Assembly: GCA_026394695.1 (NCBI GenBank)
Contig: JAPKXT010000045.1
Span: 1 to 8,689, forward strand
Length of the DNA stretch: 8,689 bases
Origin: Methanoregula sp.
GTDB taxonomy: Archaea; Halobacteriota; Methanomicrobia; Methanomicrobiales; Methanospirillaceae
Direction: 5' to 3'
Every line of letters starts with the position of its first letter. Position 1 is the first letter of the stretch. The position numbers were made by a program, and so were the translations under genes. Below are positions 6,509-8,689 of the stretch, piece by piece. The notes beneath the pieces are model-generated. The model was not told where the DNA came from and did not search any database. It saw nothing but the letters and a program-made list of their open reading frames with translations.

Positions 6509-6526
6509 GTTATCTATTTCTAACAT
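6507..6526. promoter_or_regulatory. Palindromic operator, copy 2 (gene-distal)
   Basis: Exact repeat of the 20-base palindrome at 6475 (ATGTTA, TCTATTTC, TAACAT), centred 32 bases away, which is about three helical turns and puts both sites on the same face of the DNA. It would cover the region upstream of the TATA box where TFB binds. The conserved asymmetrical centre means the two are also direct repeats. Confidence 0.65.
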
Positions 6527-6567
6527 CACCGAAAAGGAATGGCTCTTCGCTGGCGAAAATTCCGGTT

Positions 6568-6581
6568 AAAAAGTGAAAAAA
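6568..6581 (-). terminator. Double oligo-T terminator after sepS
   Basis: On the minus strand, right after the TAA of sepS, come six Ts (6581-6576) and then five Ts (6572-6568) separated by CAC. Oligo-T tracts are the usual archaeal intrinsic stop signal. A small inverted repeat TTCGC-TG-GCGAA lies further downstream at 6546-6557 and may add to it. This ends the taw1-sepS unit before the operator region of the next operon. Confidence 0.6.
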
Positions 6582-8234
6582 TTATTCCTGTACGGATGAT
6601 CGCACTGAAAGAAATACCGGTCCCCGTACATCCACTTTTTTGTTGTTATCAGTGACTGCTCTCATCGCAAATTCATCAATTTTTAAGTTAATGTCGCTGG
6701 GGAGTTTTGCCATCTTTACCTGGACTACCGTGGATTTCCCGTATCGTGCCGCCTCTTCAATCCGTGCTGCTGCAAGTGCTGCCACCGCGGAAAGATAGGT
6801 GATACCCGTTGAAATCCCTTCGGTGCGCACCTGTTTCCACTTTTCTACATCCGGGACACCAAGGATCGAGCCATCGTGGACAAATATCTCGTTGGCACAC
6901 GCCGGGCCGCAAAGTTTTGCGTTGGATTCCGTCTCCTCAACCGCAACCTTCACATTTGCATCCCCAAGTTTACCTTCCCATACGTCAAACGAGCATGGTC
7001 CCTGGGCAGTTGCATTCTCTGAGGCAATTCGTGCGATGGCTGTGGCAAGCATCTTTCCTTCCGGGGATACCGGTTCTTCGCGCAACCTGACCGCACGGGC
7101 GATATCCTGATTCGTAAGTGACCGGGGGAAGAACTGGGGAAAACAGAGTTGCCGGATATCATTTGCGTTGTACGCGATCATCGCGAGCCGTTCAACACCG
7201 AGACCGAGGTTCATGACCGGGACACCAATACCGTATTCAGCAAGTGCTGAGGGGGAGTACATTCCAAAGGTGGCCACTTCCACCCAGCCGTGCAACGGAT
7301 GGCGTGCGTAGACTTCGGTCTGGGAATCCGGCATATAGTATTTGGAACGTTTCTCATCCGGCTGGAACCGGAAATCAGTATACCCGAATGCGGAGAGGAG
7401 AGCCATGCTGACTGCTTTTCCCTCTTCGTTGGTTATATCCTCACCCGCAACGACACATGATGCAGAGTGATAAGTCATGAGTCGTGTCGGGCCCTCGGCC
7501 TGTTCCCGACGGAAGCAGCGGTCGACTGAGAAGAGCCGGATGGGCATTTGCGTATGTTCCCAGATGGCGCCGAGGGTAATGAACCACCCGCTTGTCATAT
7601 GACTGCGCAGGGTGCTTCGCGAGGATTCAGGAACGAGTGCCCGGAATTCCGGAAAGACCGCTTCGAGAATGTGCACGACAAGCGCATCATCTACACCAAG
7701 TACTTTAGCAAGTTCAATAGTGAGTTCATCGCCATCTATCTCGGATTTCTTGTATGCATGGAGGGTTTCCCGTAATCGTTCTTCAGTCTCTTTTGTCATC
7801 ATCTGGTACGGTGCATGCTGGTGACTTTGACTGGCAGGGACTGAATCATGATGGATGAGTGGACTACGGTGACTCTGCAGGATCTCGTTGATCTCATCGA
7901 GCTGCTTTCTTGAAATCCCGACATTTGGTCTCGGGAGCCCTCCAAGGTAGAAAACCCGGTCCAGCACTGCCATCGCTTCTGGACCAAACTGCCGGTAGAT
8001 ATCCTTTTCATCGATAATTACGGGGTTTTCAGCTTCGTCAAATCCAAGTGAAAGATAGGTCTCGCGCAGCCGGTTAATGGTGGCAAAGATCGGATGTGCC
8101 TGTGCTCTCTTGTAGGTAAGGAACGGGTACTTCCCTTCACTCCCTGCCGGGGTCAGAACAGAAGGGCCCTCATGCCATGCTTCTTCGAAATTCTCATGCG
8201 TCTTTTTCTTCCATTCCTCAGGATTGAATCTCAT
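6582..8234 (-). CDS. sepS: O-phosphoserine--tRNA(Cys) ligase (SepRS)
   Basis: This 550-residue class II aminoacyl-tRNA synthetase attaches phosphoserine to tRNA(Cys); SepCysS then converts it to cysteine in the tRNA-dependent cysteine route of methanogens. The N-terminal half has the SepRS block PVIIDEKDIYRQFGPEAMAV (71-90) and YLGGLPRPNVG. The phosphoserine-binding loop is LRSHMTSGW (209-217), motif 2 is LFSVDRCFRREQ (234-245), followed by MTYHSASC (253-260), and motif 3 is MNLGLGVERLAM (341-352). The tail ends in DINLKIDEFA and VDVRGPVFLSV, also characteristic, and length is near the family's usual 540. The ATG at 8234 is chosen over a TTG at 8252: GGAG lies eight bases upstream and the ATG overlaps the taw1 stop as ATGA. 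SepCysS and SepCysE are not in this window. All expected active-site motifs are present. Confidence 0.97.
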   Translation of the reverse strand: MRFNPEEWKKKTHENFEEAWHEGPSVLTPAGSEGKYPFLTYKRAQAHPIFATINRLRETYLSLGFDEAENPVIIDEKDIYRQFGPEAMAVLDRVFYLGGLPRPNVGISRKQLDEINEILQSHRSPLIHHDSVPASQSHQHAPYQMMTKETEERLRETLHAYKKSEIDGDELTIELAKVLGVDDALVVHILEAVFPEFRALVPESSRSTLRSHMTSGWFITLGAIWEHTQMPIRLFSVDRCFRREQAEGPTRLMTYHSASCVVAGEDITNEEGKAVSMALLSAFGYTDFRFQPDEKRSKYYMPDSQTEVYARHPLHGWVEVATFGMYSPSALAEYGIGVPVMNLGLGVERLAMIAYNANDIRQLCFPQFFPRSLTNQDIARAVRLREEPVSPEGKMLATAIARIASENATAQGPCSFDVWEGKLGDANVKVAVEETESNAKLCGPACANEIFVHDGSILGVPDVEKWKQVRTEGISTGITYLSAVAALAAARIEEAARYGKSTVVQVKMAKLPSDINLKIDEFAMRAVTDNNKKVDVRGPVFLSVRSSVQE

Positions 8235-8689
8235 CTTAAACGCTCCAGGCAAACCACTCTTCTCAAAACATTCTCATCTTTGATTCGGTAATCACATTCA
8301 GCTGCGATCTTCTCAGCAAATGAGCGTACCCTCTCATGTTCCGGCATATTCTCTCGTACCAACCGTTTTCTACTGTATCCCAGATACATATATCCCTTCA
8401 CTTCAACAAACATCGAGCCGGATTCCTGCAGAAGTGCTGCATATTTTTCAGGTGCGAAATCGTTTAATCCTTTCACAAGCGTGATCCGCACCGCTGAACG
8501 GCGGGATTGGAGATGGGCAAGACTCTCTTGTATACTCTCCCAATAATCCTCAAGCGGACGGCAGACAGAAATATACGTCTCCTCATCAGGAGCATCAAGC
8601 GAGACATACATCTGGTATGGGTTGCAGCGGGAAAGCACGTCGGGATTTGTACCGTTGCTTACGAGGAATGTTGTGTAGCCACTCCGGTT
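8231..8689 (-). CDS. taw1: 4-demethylwyosine synthase (Taw1/TYW1), C-terminal part
   Basis: Only the last 152 residues are present; the gene runs off the right edge and its reading frame is open to base 8689. The visible part contains TTFLVSNGTNPDVLSRCNPYQMYVSLDAP in the core and VEVKGYMYLGYSRKRLVRENMPEHERVRSFAEKI near the end, both typical of the radical-SAM enzyme that turns N1-methylguanosine 37 of tRNA(Phe) into 4-demethylwyosine using pyruvate. The iron-sulfur and SAM-binding cysteines are N-terminal and outside the window. A GTG at 8638 is an internal valine, not the start. The stop TGA overlaps the sepS ATG (ATGA at 8234-8231), so the two are one transcription and translation unit. Confidence 0.93.
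   Translation of the reverse strand, partial: NRSGYTTFLVSNGTNPDVLSRCNPYQMYVSLDAPDEETYISVCRPLEDYWESIQESLAHLQSRRSAVRITLVKGLNDFAPEKYAALLQESGSMFVEVKGYMYLGYSRKRLVRENMPEHERVRSFAEKIAAECDYRIKDENVLRRVVCLERLR
8243..8246 (-). promoter_or_regulatory. Ribosome binding site of sepS, inside taw1
   Basis: GGAG on the minus strand, eight bases before the sepS ATG at 8234, lies within the last codons of taw1. It supports the ATG at 8234 and translation coupled to the upstream gene. Confidence 0.6.

Noticed and set aside
8253..8638. taw1 fragment beginning at GTG 8638 as a complete small gene
   Set aside because: The frame stays open to the window edge with typical Taw1 sequence (FLVSNGTNPD) upstream of the GTG, so the gene is cut by the window.

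Overview
The window most likely comes from a methanogenic archaeon of the Methanomicrobiales type (relatives of Methanoregula or Methanosphaerula). The main evidence is a full-length O-phosphoseryl-tRNA(Cys) synthetase (SepRS), an enzyme largely confined to methanogens and close relatives. It is overlapped by the archaeal wyosine-base enzyme Taw1. Archaeal-style oligo-T ends and AT-rich promoter elements agree. The genus is inferred, not proven.

Layout. Positions 1-78 may hold the last codons of a plus-strand gene. On the minus strand, 2022-91 carries an LHPP/NagD-like HAD phosphatase followed 36 bases later by a membrane-anchored transglutaminase-like protein with a coiled-coil tail. Positions 2023-2417 are non-coding. 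They contain an AT-rich promoter-like element and a stretch of about 240 bases that folds into several hairpins closed by pairing of its two ends and finishes in a T-run; I propose it as an unannotated structured RNA or structured leader. On the plus strand, 2418-5799 is a two-gene unit with a 14-base overlap: a DEDD-type exonuclease of the MrfB (YprB) family and a DExH helicase of the MrfA (YprA) family with a C-terminal cysteine cluster. In Bacillus subtilis MrfA and MrfB act together in repair of mitomycin C damage, so this looks like an archaeal version of that pair.

Convergent to it, 6459-5809 on the minus strand encodes a four-helix membrane protein (DUF2178-like) and a short XRE-family repressor. 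Upstream of them are two identical 20-base palindromes 32 bases apart flanking a TATA-like element, which look like operators for the repressor. Between the two genes is a small hairpin followed by six Ts. Finally 8689-6582 on the minus strand carries the C-terminal part of taw1 overlapping sepS by ATGA, an operon for tRNA modification and tRNA charging, ending in two oligo-T runs.

Several start codons were moved inward from the longest open frame because a better ATG/GTG, a Shine-Dalgarno match or a stop/start overlap supports them. The points most worth follow-up are the possible structured RNA upstream of the repair operon, the twin operators of the membrane-protein/repressor cassette, and the archaeal MrfAB pair itself.
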